Of a DNA stretch of 64,000 nt, positions 20,030 to 29,648 are shown in pieces. Source of the DNA: Alphaproteobacteria bacterium LSUCC0396 (lineage in GTDB: Bacteria > Pseudomonadota > Alphaproteobacteria > Puniceispirillales > Puniceispirillaceae); NCBI GenBank assembly GCA_041228345.1, contig CP166131.1, forward strand, positions 496,001 to 560,000. The letters run 5' to 3'. The notes beneath the pieces are model-generated. The model did not search any database. It saw only the letters and a list, made by a program, of their open reading frames with translations, and was not told the DNA's origin. Position 1 is the first letter of the stretch. Each line of letters begins with the position of its first letter. Position numbers and translations under genes: made by a program.

Positions 20030-21130
20030 CTATTGCTCCTGTGTCCCAGATACCGGTGCCGCGCGCCGCAGCGTGATGTGATAGCGGTTAAAGGTTTCAC
20101 CAGCCAACAGCATGAACAACAAAATCCCCTTGAAAACGCCTGTTACGACTTTGGGCATACCAAGCGCAATTTGCGCATGATCACCACCCAGTTCGGCCAA
20201 GGCCACAATCAGACCAGCGAATATCACACCCACCGGATTTAACCGCGCCAGAAACGCGACGATGATTGCGGTGAACCCATATCCAAATGACACGTTAGGC
20301 TGCAGCTGACCCATGCTGGCCGAGACTTCTACCATACCGGCAAGTCCAGCGGCCGCACCAGCAATCGCCATAACGCCAACGGTGACCAGATGTGGGCTAA
20401 AGCCAGCAAACCGGCCAGCACGGGGCGCATCGCCCATAACCTTGATCTGAAATCCCAGAATTGTGCGTGATAACACAAAGCCGCCAAAAATCGCCAAAAT
20501 CAATGCCCCAACAACGCCCCAATGCAATTGCCCCAGCATGCCGACAAACGGTACGTCAATCCGGTGGATTAACGCTGCGTCGCTGTACATTTTTGTCAGC
20601 GGAAACCCGAATGACATCGGATCACGCCACGGCCCGCGAACCAGCCAATCAATGAATAACGCGGCAACATAAGTCAGCATCAAAGAAACCAGAATTTCAT
20701 TAGTATTGAACCGCACCTTCAGCAGGGCTGGTATCATCGCCCAGAAAATGCCGCCAATAATGCTTGCCATTATCATCGCCGGCATCAGCGTCATCGCCGG
20801 CCAATCGGGAAAGCTCAACGCCACCCACCCGGAAAAAATCGCGCCAAAGACCAGCTGACCCTCGGCGCCAATATTCCAGACATTCGCCCGGAAACAGAAC
20901 ACCAACCCCGTCGCCGTGATGATCAAAGGACACGCCTTAACAAGCAAATCACCAATCTGGTCAGGGCGTGAAATCGGCGCAATGAAAAATGTATAGAGCG
21001 AGCCAAGCGGGCTAAACCCGAGCAGGCCAAAGATACCCGCCCCAGCCAACAGCGTTAGGACAACCGCAATCGTTGGCGTCAACAGCGTTAGTGACAGCGG
21101 AATATGTTTGCGCGGCGTCATGCTGATCAT
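20030..21130 (-). CDS. BMP-type ABC transporter permease (first)
   Basis: This 366-residue integral membrane protein of the same permease family has about nine hydrophobic segments and the family signature FRANVWNIGAEGQLVFGAIF near residue 85. The EAA-like coupling segment GDAPRAGRFAGFSPHLVTVG lies near residue 240. Its ATG overlaps the TGA of the upstream ATPase gene (ATGA), so the two are translationally coupled. With the neighbouring permease, ATPase and BMP protein it makes a complete importer, probably for nucleosides or purine bases (family inference). Confidence 0.9.
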   Translation of the reverse strand: MISMTPRKHIPLSLTLLTPTIAVVLTLLAGAGIFGLLGFSPLGSLYTFFIAPISRPDQIGDLLVKACPLIITATGLVFCFRANVWNIGAEGQLVFGAIFSGWVALSFPDWPAMTLMPAMIMASIIGGIFWAMIPALLKVRFNTNEILVSLMLTYVAALFIDWLVRGPWRDPMSFGFPLTKMYSDAALIHRIDVPFVGMLGQLHWGVVGALILAIFGGFVLSRTILGFQIKVMGDAPRAGRFAGFSPHLVTVGVMAIAGAAAGLAGMVEVSASMGQLQPNVSFGYGFTAIIVAFLARLNPVGVIFAGLIVALAELGGDHAQIALGMPKVVTGVFKGILLFMLLAGETFNRYHITLRRAAPVSGTQEQ

Positions 21131-22695
21131 GCGCTTGCTCCCGATGCCATATTCGTGGCATCTGCTAAATCACCACCCATCAACAGGCCAACCCGTTCTG
21201 CGGTTAATTTTGTGGCTGAAACGGCTGGCGACAAAACCCCGTCATGCAGCACCGCAATCCGGTGCGCAATTGCAAAAATTTCTTCTAGATCCTGCGAAAT
21301 CATCACGACCGCCGATCCCTTTGCGGCGAGTTCCTGCATTGCCGTGCGGATAAACACCGCCGCACCGACATCAACGCCCCATGTCGGCTGCGATACGATC
21401 AGCACGCGCGGCACCTTGATAATTTCCCGGCCGACAACAAATTTCTGCAGGTTGCCACCCGACAATGATGATGCCAGCGGGTTGGGTTCGGGCAAACGAA
21501 CATCAAAATCAGCGGCAATTGCGGCGGCCTTGGCGCGCATTCCCGCAAGGTCAAGCACCCCACCACGCACCACACCTGCCAGCGAATGATTTGTCAGCAG
21601 CGCATTATCAGCAAGGCTCATCGACGGCACTGCTGCATGACCGTTGCGCTCTTCTGGAATAAATCCCATACCTGCCACACGGCGCTCAGCTGGGCCGCTG
21701 ATACTGATGTCGATACCATCAAGCGCAATGACACCGCGTTGTTGCGCCCGCCATTCACCGGTTAGCGCGGCCATCAGTTCATCCTGCCCATTACCGGCGA
21801 TACCGGCGATGCCAAAAATCTCGCCAGCGTGCGCCGCAATCGAAATATTCCGCAGCGCCACCGAAAACGCGTTCGCCTTCGCCCGGTTTAGCCCTTTGAC
21901 CTCAAATAGTATTTTAGCATTTGCCGGCGCTCGCTGACGCGCCACATCCTTGACCTTTGTGCCGATCATCATCTCGGCAAGCTCGCGGTTTGAACGGCCC
22001 TTGGTCGTCACTGACCCAACATTTTGCCCCCGCCGCAACACCGTAGCGCGGCTGGTCAATGCCCGAATTTCATCCAGCTTGTGCGAAATAAACAGAACCG
22101 CCAAACCGTTTTCGGCAAACCGCCGCAGCACCGAAAACAGCTGCTCAGTTTCCTGCGGTGTCAGCACTGATGTTGGCTCGTCCATGATCAGCAATTTCGG
22201 ATCTTGCAGCAAACAGCGGATAATTTCCACACGCTGTTGCTGACCGACGGAAAGATTATGGATGCGAGCCGCCGGATCGACTTCGATCCCGTAATCCTTG
22301 GAAATGCCTGAAATACGGGCAGATAATGACGCGATACTCTCGCCGGCGGGCATGGCAAGCTGGATATTTTCTGCAACAGTCAGGGCGTCAAACAAAGAAA
22401 AATGCTGAAATACCATGCCGATACCCAGCTGGCGCGCCTGTTGCGGCCCGCGAATTGACACAATCTCACCATTCCAGAACAATCTACCCTTGTCTGGCTG
22501 CAAAAGACCGTAAGCGATTTTCACAAAAGTGGATTTACCGGCGCCATTTTCACCCAAAAGCGCATGGATTTCACCCGGATGGATGCGAAAGGACACATCA
22601 GCATTGGCGGTGAAATCGCCAAATTTCTTGGTGATGCCAACCGCTTCAAACAGGGGCTGTGGGTGCGAACCGCTTGCGTTTGATTTTTGCGACAT
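21127..22695 (-). CDS. Nucleoside-type ABC transporter ATPase, tandem domains
   Basis: This 522-residue ATPase contains two fused nucleotide-binding domains. The first (about 10-240) has Walker A GENGAGKS, signature LSVGQQQRVEI and Walker B LLIMDEPTSVL. The second (about 265-510) has a degenerate Walker A GIAGNGQDEL and the signature LSGGNLQKFV. The degenerate second site is normal in this sugar/nucleoside family. It is the first gene of the four-gene BMP importer operon. The 270-bp upstream gap holds the amtB terminator and presumably the operon promoter, with no riboswitch I can recognise. Confidence 0.93.
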   Translation of the reverse strand: MSQKSNASGSHPQPLFEAVGITKKFGDFTANADVSFRIHPGEIHALLGENGAGKSTFVKIAYGLLQPDKGRLFWNGEIVSIRGPQQARQLGIGMVFQHFSLFDALTVAENIQLAMPAGESIASLSARISGISKDYGIEVDPAARIHNLSVGQQQRVEIIRCLLQDPKLLIMDEPTSVLTPQETEQLFSVLRRFAENGLAVLFISHKLDEIRALTSRATVLRRGQNVGSVTTKGRSNRELAEMMIGTKVKDVARQRAPANAKILFEVKGLNRAKANAFSVALRNISIAAHAGEIFGIAGIAGNGQDELMAALTGEWRAQQRGVIALDGIDISISGPAERRVAGMGFIPEERNGHAAVPSMSLADNALLTNHSLAGVVRGGVLDLAGMRAKAAAIAADFDVRLPEPNPLASSLSGGNLQKFVVGREIIKVPRVLIVSQPTWGVDVGAAVFIRTAMQELAAKGSAVVMISQDLEEIFAIAHRIAVLHDGVLSPAVSATKLTAERVGLLMGGDLADATNMASGASA

Positions 22696-22900
22696 ACGTC
22701 TCTCAGCTCAGTTAGGCACCCATGTTAAATCCGGTATGGGCGCCGCTAACATCAGGCACATTCCGCCCGCGGAACTTGAGCCGTTAGAATAGGAGAAAAG
22801 AACAACTTCTGTAAAGGTTCAATGAGGGCTGAAATATTATGTTTTTCCACACCTTAAACTTGGGTTTCCTCTAACCTAAGTAGGGGGTTTCAACCTAAAC

Positions 22901-22929
22901 AGCCAGCCCCGATCAAACCGGCGCTGGCT
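22901..22929 (-). terminator. Stem-loop after amtB
   Basis: AGCCAGC and GCTGGCT form a stem around a loop of about 15 nt, some 40 bp beyond the amtB stop. The T tract that follows is short and interrupted. Confidence 0.5.
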
Positions 22930-22966
22930 TCTATTTTAGGTCAGTGCGGCAGTGCCGCTTTAGTGC

Positions 22967-24286
22967 TTAGCGTGAAAACTCGGGATAGGCATCCATGCCG
23001 AGTTCGGCGCTGTCGAGACCCGCCAATTCATCTTCTTCGCTAACCCGGATGCCCATGATCTTATCAATCGCAAACCAGACAATCGCTGAGGCGATAAAGG
23101 TGAACGCACCGACGATGACAATTGAGGTGATCTGGGTGCCAAAGCTGGCATCGCCGTTTGTCAACGGCACCGCAAGTGTTCCCCAGATACCGGCAAAAAG
23201 GTGAACCGGGATCGCACCAACGACGTCGTCAATCTTGATCTTGTCAAGGAACGGTACGGCAAACACGACCAGCACACCGCCAACACCGCCGATTAGAGTT
23301 GCCGCGCCAAGGGTTGGGGTGAGCGGCTCGGCAGTGATTGACACCAGACCAGCAAGCGCGCCGTTCAGCACCATGGTCAGATCAACCTTGCCATAGAAAA
23401 TTTGAGTAAGGGCAAGGGCCACAAGCGCGCCGCCAGCAGCAGCCGCATTCGTGTTCGCAAAGATCCGCGAGATATCGGCAACATCACCAACACTTCCCAT
23501 TGCCAATTGTGAGCCACCGTTAAACCCGAACCATCCCATCCACAAGATGAATGTTCCAAGCGTTGCCAGCGGAAGGTTTGCGCCCGGCATCGGCACAACA
23601 CGCCCGTCCTTGTATTTACCAATACGCGGGCCAAGGATTAACACACCGGCAAGCGCTGCCCAGCCGCCAACCGAGTGTACGACCGTCGATCCAGCGAAAT
23701 CAAGAAAGCCCATGGCGTCAAGGAAACCGCCGCCCCATTTCCAGCTGGCCTGCAATGGGTAAATAACCGCTGTCAGGATGAAGGTGAACAACAGGAACGG
23801 CCATAGCTTAATACGCTCGGCTACCACACCCGACACGATCGACGCCGTTGCCGCACAGAACATCAACTGGAAAAAGAAATCCGACCCGGTTGCAGCATAG
23901 CTAAGGTCGTCAACCTTATCAGGTGCAACACCAACGGCCTCAAGCACAGCCACCGCCGGTAAGACACCGGACAAAACACCCTCAATCGACCATGTCCCAA
24001 GCGGGTACATCAAATTATAGCCGATAAGGTAATAACCGATAGCCGCAAGTGAGAATAGCGCCACGTTTTTCGTCAATTGCATCGAGGTATTCTTGGCTCT
24101 GACAAGGCCCGCCTCAAGCATACAGAAGCCGCAGGCCATGAACATGACCAAAAAGCCAGACATCAGGAACAGCAGCGAGTTCAAGATGAACACGCTGTGC
24201 GCTGGTGCCTCTTGCGCCAAAGCCGGGCTAGCGATCAGTCCAACCACACCCGCAAGAGGTAAAGATTTCAACATTAATTTAACCAT
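22967..24286 (-). CDS. amtB: Ammonium transporter
   Basis: This 439-residue inner-membrane trimeric ammonium channel has an N-terminal signal-like helix and eleven core membrane helices. The twin-His pore region is represented by STVVHSVGGWAAL, with LFAGIWGTLAVPL in the second half. ILWMGWFGFNGGS and the FMACGFCMLEAGLVRAKN segment near the N-terminus are family hallmarks. It lies 22 bp downstream of glnK, the standard glnK-amtB operon in which GlnK blocks the channel when nitrogen is sufficient. Confidence 0.96.
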   Translation of the reverse strand: MVKLMLKSLPLAGVVGLIASPALAQEAPAHSVFILNSLLFLMSGFLVMFMACGFCMLEAGLVRAKNTSMQLTKNVALFSLAAIGYYLIGYNLMYPLGTWSIEGVLSGVLPAVAVLEAVGVAPDKVDDLSYAATGSDFFFQLMFCAATASIVSGVVAERIKLWPFLLFTFILTAVIYPLQASWKWGGGFLDAMGFLDFAGSTVVHSVGGWAALAGVLILGPRIGKYKDGRVVPMPGANLPLATLGTFILWMGWFGFNGGSQLAMGSVGDVADISRIFANTNAAAAGGALVALALTQIFYGKVDLTMVLNGALAGLVSITAEPLTPTLGAATLIGGVGGVLVVFAVPFLDKIKIDDVVGAIPVHLFAGIWGTLAVPLTNGDASFGTQITSIVIVGAFTFIASAIVWFAIDKIMGIRVSEEDELAGLDSAELGMDAYPEFSR

Positions 24287-24308
24287 TGGTAACTCCTAAA
24301 TTTGGCTT

Positions 24309-24647
24309 TTAAAGCGCGCTTTGCCCTGTTTCGCTGGTGCGGATCCGAACCGCATCCTGAAGATCAAAAGTGAAGATTTTGCCGTCACCGATTTTGCCGC
24401 TGTTGCTAGCGGCCTTGATCGCCTCGACGGTCTTGCCCGCCATTTTTTCTGGAACGGCCAGTTCGATTTTGACCTTTGGCAAGAAATGAACGGTGTATTC
24501 TGCGCCGCGATAAATCTCGCTTTTGCCCTTTTGCCGGCCGTAGCCTTGAACCTCGGTCACGGTCATGCCGGTAATGCCGATTTCAAGCAGCGCATCATGC
24601 ACAGCTGTCAACTTTCCCGGCTGGATGATTGCAATGATATATTTCAT
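24309..24647 (-). CDS. glnK: P-II nitrogen regulatory protein
   Basis: This 112-residue trimeric signalling protein has the T-loop KGKSEIYRGAEYTVHFLPK with the uridylylatable tyrosine, the ATP-binding segment GKIGDGKIFTFDL, and the C-terminal DAVRIRTSETGQSAL. It senses 2-oxoglutarate and ATP/ADP and controls AmtB and GlnE/GlnD targets. It is the first gene of the glnK-amtB operon. The upstream region is shared with a divergent LysR-type gene; I found no convincing sigma-54 site pointing towards glnK. Confidence 0.96.
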   Translation of the reverse strand: MKYIIAIIQPGKLTAVHDALLEIGITGMTVTEVQGYGRQKGKSEIYRGAEYTVHFLPKVKIELAVPEKMAGKTVEAIKAASNSGKIGDGKIFTFDLQDAVRIRTSETGQSAL

Positions 24648-24931
24648 GTCTCGTCCTTCCTCGACGTTTGTCTGGCACTTTTAATGCCGTCCTTAAAAAG
24701 CTTGGTGATCCGCCCTCGACTTGGGGCTTTCATCAAACAAGCGGTAATTCGTGACGGTCTTTTGGGGGGAACCTGGCGCCGTCGATCCTGCGGTTATGAG
24801 CCGTTGGCAAGGGTGTAACAGCTGCTTTGCGAAAAAAATTCTGCTAGTTTTGCATAATTATGATGCGTTTTTTGCACCACCATACTAATGTTGCGCGGTA
24901 ATCTTAGTGTTTTCTTATTTAAATCGAGTCT

Positions 24932-25870
24932 ATGCCGATGCGTTTTATGACTTCTTTACGGTTTATTGATGCGGTTGCGCGGGAAAAATCAATCCGCAAA
25001 GCCGCTGAAAAACTGGCCATCACCTCGACTGCATTGAACCGACGAATCCTGCAAATTGAAGATGAAATTGGTCAACCGCTATTTGAACGATTGGCATCGG
25101 GGGTAAGGCTAAACACGGCTGGTGAGTTGTTCGTTCAACATATTCGCACACAGACGGCCGAACTGGCCCGGGTACAATCACAAATTGCCGATTTATCAGG
25201 GATACGGCGCGGTCATGTGCGGATTGCTAGTGGGGCGGATACGATGCGTTATTTCCTGCCCGAGGCGGTCGCCCGCTACCGCAGCGAGCACCCCGCCGTT
25301 ACATTTGATCTGATTCGCCAGCAAGGCGACGCCGCCGAGGCAGCTTTACGCACGCTTGAGGCTGATCTCGCGCTGATTTTTGAGCCGATCAAAAGCGCCG
25401 ATTTCCAAACCATGGCGACCGCCCGCCAACAGCTGCATTGCATGATGGCCGCTGATCACCCGCTCGCCAAAAAATCGGTGATAAGGCTTCGCGACTGTAT
25501 CGGCCAGCCAGCGATATTGCCCCGATCCGATGCTGGGCTTCGGCAGCTGCTCAATGTCGGTCTGATTCGTCGCAATGTCGCGCTTGGCACAGTGATTGAG
25601 TCCAACAGTCAAGAATTTCTGCAGAACTACCTCACGCTGGAGCCAGTTATTTCGTTCCAGATTCCCATTGCCATGCCAAGTGATCTTATCACCACCCCCC
25701 CACCATCAGATAAAATTGTCGCAAGGCCTGTCGATCTTGGCGATGTGCCAGCCGGTGTCTTGCATATTGGCCAGCTTAAAGGCCGCGTTCTACCTGTCGC
25801 AGCGGCAAAGTTTTTGGATAGCATCATTACCGAATTGGGCGCGCGGTACGGTGATGATATTGACCAATAG
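24932..25870 (+). CDS. LysR-family transcriptional regulator
   Basis: This 312-residue regulator has a winged helix-turn-helix at residues 6-65 (FIDAVAREKSIRKAAEKL and LNRRILQIEDEIGQPLFER). The periplasmic-binding-like effector domain follows from about residue 95 (GHVRIASGADTMRYFLPEAV). The effector and targets are unknown. It is divergent from glnK-amtB across 284 bp and lies about 140 bp upstream of a carbonic anhydrase gene on the same strand. It could control either. Confidence 0.88.
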   Translation: MPMRFMTSLRFIDAVAREKSIRKAAEKLAITSTALNRRILQIEDEIGQPLFERLASGVRLNTAGELFVQHIRTQTAELARVQSQIADLSGIRRGHVRIASGADTMRYFLPEAVARYRSEHPAVTFDLIRQQGDAAEAALRTLEADLALIFEPIKSADFQTMATARQQLHCMMAADHPLAKKSVIRLRDCIGQPAILPRSDAGLRQLLNVGLIRRNVALGTVIESNSQEFLQNYLTLEPVISFQIPIAMPSDLITTPPPSDKIVARPVDLGDVPAGVLHIGQLKGRVLPVAAAKFLDSIITELGARYGDDIDQ

Positions 25871-26013
25871 ATCGGCCAATAGATCAGCTGGCAAAACCGC
25901 ATTAAACTGGATTTTGCAAATCAAACCAGCTATTCTGCCCAGGCAATTTTGGGGCGTGCATCTTTACCGGTAAGACGCCTGCAATGTGACAAAACTGACA
26001 AGGGTGAGCGATT

Positions 26014-26664
26014 ATGGCGGCAACGCAACTTCCAACCTATCTGACCCAACGGTATCTTGGCTGGAAAGCAACAAAATATCAGGAAAACAAGGCTTGGTTC
26101 CGCCATCTTGCCGATATGGGTCAGCACCCCCGCGCGATGGTCATTTCCTGCTGTGATAGCCGTGTTCATGTGACTGCAATTTTTGGCTCGGATACCGGCG
26201 AGTTCTTCATTCACCGCAATATTGCCAATCTGGTACCGCCATATCTGCCCGATGGTGATCATCACGGCACCTCGGCTGCTGTCGAATATGCGGTAACGAC
26301 GCTGAAGGTTGCGCATATCATTGTGCTTGGACATTCAAGCTGTGGCGGCGTGCACGGGTGTTATGAAATGTGTTCGGGCGCTGCTCCGGAACTTGAGCAA
26401 AGCTCGAGTTTCGTTGGCCGCTGGATGGATATTCTGCGCCCTGGCTATGAACGCATTAAAGATAACGGCACCCGCGAAGAACAGATCGTCGCGCTGGAAC
26501 GTGAAGGCGTGGTGGTATCCCTAGACAATCTGATGAGCTTTCCGTTTGTGCGTGAGGCTGTGGAGGGCGAGACCCTGTCAATCCACGGTTTGTGGAACAA
26601 TATTGGCGAGGGCAGCCTGTTTTACTATGACCCCGAGACCAAGAACTGGGGCCCGGTCGAATAA
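26014..26664 (+). CDS. Beta-class carbonic anhydrase
   Basis: This 216-residue zinc enzyme interconverts CO2 and bicarbonate. The zinc ligands and catalytic dyad are visible in MVISCCDSRV (Cys and Asp-Arg) and in ILGHSSCGGVHGC (His and Cys). The helix HRNIANLVPP between them is typical. There is no signal peptide, so it is cytoplasmic. It is near a LysR-type gene on the same strand. The identification is secure. Confidence 0.94.
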   Translation: MAATQLPTYLTQRYLGWKATKYQENKAWFRHLADMGQHPRAMVISCCDSRVHVTAIFGSDTGEFFIHRNIANLVPPYLPDGDHHGTSAAVEYAVTTLKVAHIIVLGHSSCGGVHGCYEMCSGAAPELEQSSSFVGRWMDILRPGYERIKDNGTREEQIVALEREGVVVSLDNLMSFPFVREAVEGETLSIHGLWNNIGEGSLFYYDPETKNWGPVE

Positions 26665-26692
26665 CCCAAACCACCGATCAGTATCCCAATAA

Positions 26693-27889
26693 TCAGGCAT
26701 TCCGGCCGGCAACATAGCCAGACGACCACGCCCATTGGAAATTATACCCACCAAGATGGCCGGTTACATCGACCACCTCGCCAATGAAATAAAGGCCATC
26801 AACCGATTTCACCTGCATTGTCTTGGATGATAATTCGTCCGTGTCCACACCGCCAAGCGTGACTTCGGCGGTGCGATACCCCTCGGTTCCGCTTGGCACT
26901 AATTGCCAGTCATTGACCATCTGGCCAAGCTGGCGCAAATGCTTATCACTGCGATCGGCCAACCGGCCAGCCACCCCAGCAAGATCGCATAATTCCGCCG
27001 CCAGCCGTTTTGGCACCAACTCAGCAAGGCAACTCGTAACATCGGCCTTCGGCTGGCTGGCTTTACCGCCCAGCAAATGTGCTGTTGCATCATGCTGCGG
27101 GGCAAGATCTACCGCGACAGGATTTGCCTCTTGCCAATAGGATGAAATCTGCAAAATCGACGGGCCGGATAGGCCGCGATGCGTAAATAACAGTCCCTCG
27201 GCAAATGCGGTGTTGCGGTAATTAACCTCGGCCTCGACCGACAGACCCGACAGGGTTTTGCAACGGCTTAGTACATCTTGATCAAACACAAGCGGCACAA
27301 GCCCCGGGCGCTGTGCGCGCAGCTTTAACCCGAATTGACGGGCAATATCATAGCCGAAACCGGTCGCGCCAATCTTTGGAATCGACAGGCCGCCGGTCGC
27401 CACAACTAATGATTGCGCCCTAAAAATCCCATGATCACCCCTCACATGAAACCCGTCTTCCAGCTTGTCAACGGCGTGAATTTTGAGCCCCATCTGCAAA
27501 TCAACACCGGCCTGATCACATTCACGCACCAGCATATCAATGATATTCTGCGCCGAGTCATCGCAAAATAGCTGACCCAGCTTTTTCTCGTGATAGGCGA
27601 TCTTGTGGCGTTCAACAAGGGCGATGAAATCATGCTGACTATATTGACGGAGTGCCGATTTACAGAAATGCGGGTTGGCCGATAAAAACGCCTCTGGCGC
27701 GGTATAAAGATTGGTAAAATTACAGCGACCACCGCCCGAAATACGAATTTTCTCAGCCAGCTTTGTCGCATGATCAATCAGCAGAACGCGCCGCCCCCGA
27801 AACCCTGCCGTGCTGGCACACATCAGACCCGCCGCCCCGGCCCCAATGATAATCACATCAACATCGCTCACAACAGCATTGGCCGTCAT
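26693..27889 (-). CDS. HI0933-family FAD-dependent oxidoreductase
   Basis: This flavoprotein of about 398 residues belongs to the HI0933/aminoacetone-oxidase-like family (YhiN type). The FAD-binding fingerprint VIIIGAGAAGLMCASTAG is near the N-terminus. The family motif GGGRCNFTN follows near residue 55. AEVTLGGVDTDEL and the C-terminal GHLGGYNFQWAWSSGYVAGRNA complete the second FAD-contact region. The start at 27889 is preferred to 28039 because the extra N-terminal residues do not fit. The physiological reaction of the family is not established. It is convergent with the carbonic anhydrase gene. Confidence 0.88.
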   Translation of the reverse strand: MTANAVVSDVDVIIIGAGAAGLMCASTAGFRGRRVLLIDHATKLAEKIRISGGGRCNFTNLYTAPEAFLSANPHFCKSALRQYSQHDFIALVERHKIAYHEKKLGQLFCDDSAQNIIDMLVRECDQAGVDLQMGLKIHAVDKLEDGFHVRGDHGIFRAQSLVVATGGLSIPKIGATGFGYDIARQFGLKLRAQRPGLVPLVFDQDVLSRCKTLSGLSVEAEVNYRNTAFAEGLLFTHRGLSGPSILQISSYWQEANPVAVDLAPQHDATAHLLGGKASQPKADVTSCLAELVPKRLAAELCDLAGVAGRLADRSDKHLRQLGQMVNDWQLVPSGTEGYRTAEVTLGGVDTDELSSKTMQVKSVDGLYFIGEVVDVTGHLGGYNFQWAWSSGYVAGRNA

Positions 27890-28065
27890 CGCAAACTCGC
27901 TCGAACCATACGCAAATCCAAAACCCTCAAAATCTGTCCGACACGACCTTATCGCGCAGGTTATGTTAGCAGGTGATGCGCCAGAAAGCTTAACCAAAGC
28001 AGGCTGGTAAAATCGTCTTTGTCCAGTATGATATCGCAAAACCCTTGCGATAAGTGATGCTTTTT

Positions 28066-28311
28066 ATGGATTGGCAGATTTACATTTTGAAATGCCGCGA
28101 TGGCAGCCTTTACACCGGCATCACCAACGATCTGTCAAAACGAATTGCCGCCCATAATGATGGCACTGGCGCCAAATATACTGCGGCGCGGCGCCCTGTC
28201 AGGCTGGTCTATAGCGAGGCATCGGCTGATCGCTCGAGCGCAAGCAAACGTGAAATTGCCATCAAACGGCTGACCCGAAAGGCCAAGCTGGCATTATGCC
28301 AATCCCCATGA
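28066..28311 (+). CDS. GIY-YIG endonuclease domain protein
   Basis: This small protein of about 81 residues is almost entirely one GIY-YIG nuclease domain of the UPF0213/YhbQ type. It starts MDWQIYILKCRDGSLYTGIT, with the GIY part represented by YIL and the YIG part by YTG. The conserved arginine (SKRIAAHN) and the glutamate in SKREIAIKRL are present. It probably acts on structured DNA (family inference). A 17-bp direct repeat (28304-28320 and 28334-28350) spans its stop codon. Confidence 0.85.
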   Translation: MDWQIYILKCRDGSLYTGITNDLSKRIAAHNDGTGAKYTAARRPVRLVYSEASADRSSASKREIAIKRLTRKAKLALCQSP

Positions 28312-28363
28312 TGACACGCCCCAAAATGGCAAGCCCCATGATGACACGCCGGGTAAATTTCGG

Positions 28364-29506
28364 TTACGCAACCACCTGATCCAGCGCGGCCTCAAAATTG
28401 CGCACTGTGCGGTCGATGTTATGCAGTTTATCAAGGCCAAAAAGTCCGATGCGAAAGCTCTTGTAATCTGGGCCTTCACCGCACTCAAGCGGCACGCCAG
28501 CGGCAATTTGCACGCCGGCAGCGGCAAATTTGCTGCCATTCTTGATCATATCATCATCGGTAAAGCTAACCACAACGCTGGGGGCTTGAAACCCTTTCGC
28601 CGCAACCGAACGAAAGCCACGACTTTCCAGCAACTGGCGAATTTCGGCACCAAGCGCGATCTGCTCATCACGCACCTTTGCAAAGCCATATTCCTGTGTT
28701 TCAAGCAAGGTATCACGGAACACCGCCAACGCGTCGGTTGGCATGGTCGCGTGATAGGCATGACCGCCATTTTCATAAGCCTGCATGATCGCGTGCCATT
28801 TTTTGACGTCACAAACATAGCTGCTGGATTCGGTCTCACCCATCCGGGCTATTGCCGCCTCGGACAGCATGACAAGACCGCTACATGGTGATGCGCTCCA
28901 GCCTTTTTGCGGCGCGCTTAACAGCACATCAACCCCAAGCGCCTTCATATCCACCCACAGCGTCCCCGACGCCACGCAATCCAGCACAAACAAACCGCCA
29001 ACCGCATGAACCGCCGCGGTAACCTGCTTTATATAATCATCCGGCAGCATCATTCCTGCCGATGTTTCAACATGCGGCGCAAACACGACCGCAGGCTTAT
29101 CCTCGGCGATACGGGCGACCACCTCGTCAATTGGTACCGGTGCAAAAGGCTCTTGCTGATTGCTGCCGGAAACCCCGCCCTCACGGCGTGCTGCAAGCAC
29201 TTTGGTACTGGCCGCAATTTTGCCCTTTTGAAGAATTTCCGACCAGCGAAAGCTAAACCAGCCATTACGGATTACCATCACATGCTGGTCACCGGCGAAT
29301 TGACGCGCGATCGATTCCATACCATAGGTGCCGCCACCCGGGATCACGACCACCGCATCGGCGTTATAGGCGGTCTTCAGCGACACAGAAATGTCGTTCA
29401 TAACGCGCTGAAATGACTTGGACATTGAATTTAGCGAGCGGTCGGTAAACACCACCGAATATTCAAGCAATCCGTCAGGATCAATATGTGGCAATAAAGA
29501 TGACAT
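28364..29506 (-). CDS. Class V aminotransferase (alanine-glyoxylate/serine-pyruvate type)
   Basis: This 380-residue PLP enzyme starts MSSLLPHIDPDGLLEYSVVFTDRSLNSMSK. The cofactor lysine lies in LLSAPQKGWSASPCSGLVML. FVLDCVASGTLWVDMKALGVD upstream supplies the aspartate that contacts the pyridine nitrogen. A strong GGAGGG ribosome site precedes the start. Family members transaminate glyoxylate, serine, alanine or 2-aminoethylphosphonate, and the sequence does not decide among these. The gene is alone on its strand with no phosphonate genes beside it. Confidence 0.87.
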   Translation of the reverse strand: MSSLLPHIDPDGLLEYSVVFTDRSLNSMSKSFQRVMNDISVSLKTAYNADAVVVIPGGGTYGMESIARQFAGDQHVMVIRNGWFSFRWSEILQKGKIAASTKVLAARREGGVSGSNQQEPFAPVPIDEVVARIAEDKPAVVFAPHVETSAGMMLPDDYIKQVTAAVHAVGGLFVLDCVASGTLWVDMKALGVDVLLSAPQKGWSASPCSGLVMLSEAAIARMGETESSSYVCDVKKWHAIMQAYENGGHAYHATMPTDALAVFRDTLLETQEYGFAKVRDEQIALGAEIRQLLESRGFRSVAAKGFQAPSVVVSFTDDDMIKNGSKFAAAGVQIAAGVPLECGEGPDYKSFRIGLFGLDKLHNIDRTVRNFEAALDQVVA

Positions 29507-29648
29507 GAAACCCTCCTTGCATAAGGCGCGGCACCAGACCGTCCTCTGACCTGTCCATATATAGGCCTGGCATTACCCGAATGCAAATAGACAAAATAAC
29601 GCGTTTGCCAGAACCGCCATTGCGGTACCAGACTGGTCAAAAGCTTGG

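Noticed and set aside
22696-22966. Purine riboswitch before the nucleoside transporter operon
   Set aside because: I could not find the conserved three-way junction or loop sequences of a purine riboswitch.
24673-24687. TGGCAC-N5-ATGC resembling a sigma-54 promoter near glnK
   Set aside because: It points away from glnK towards the LysR-type gene and misses the TTGC element; the opposite strand has no better match.
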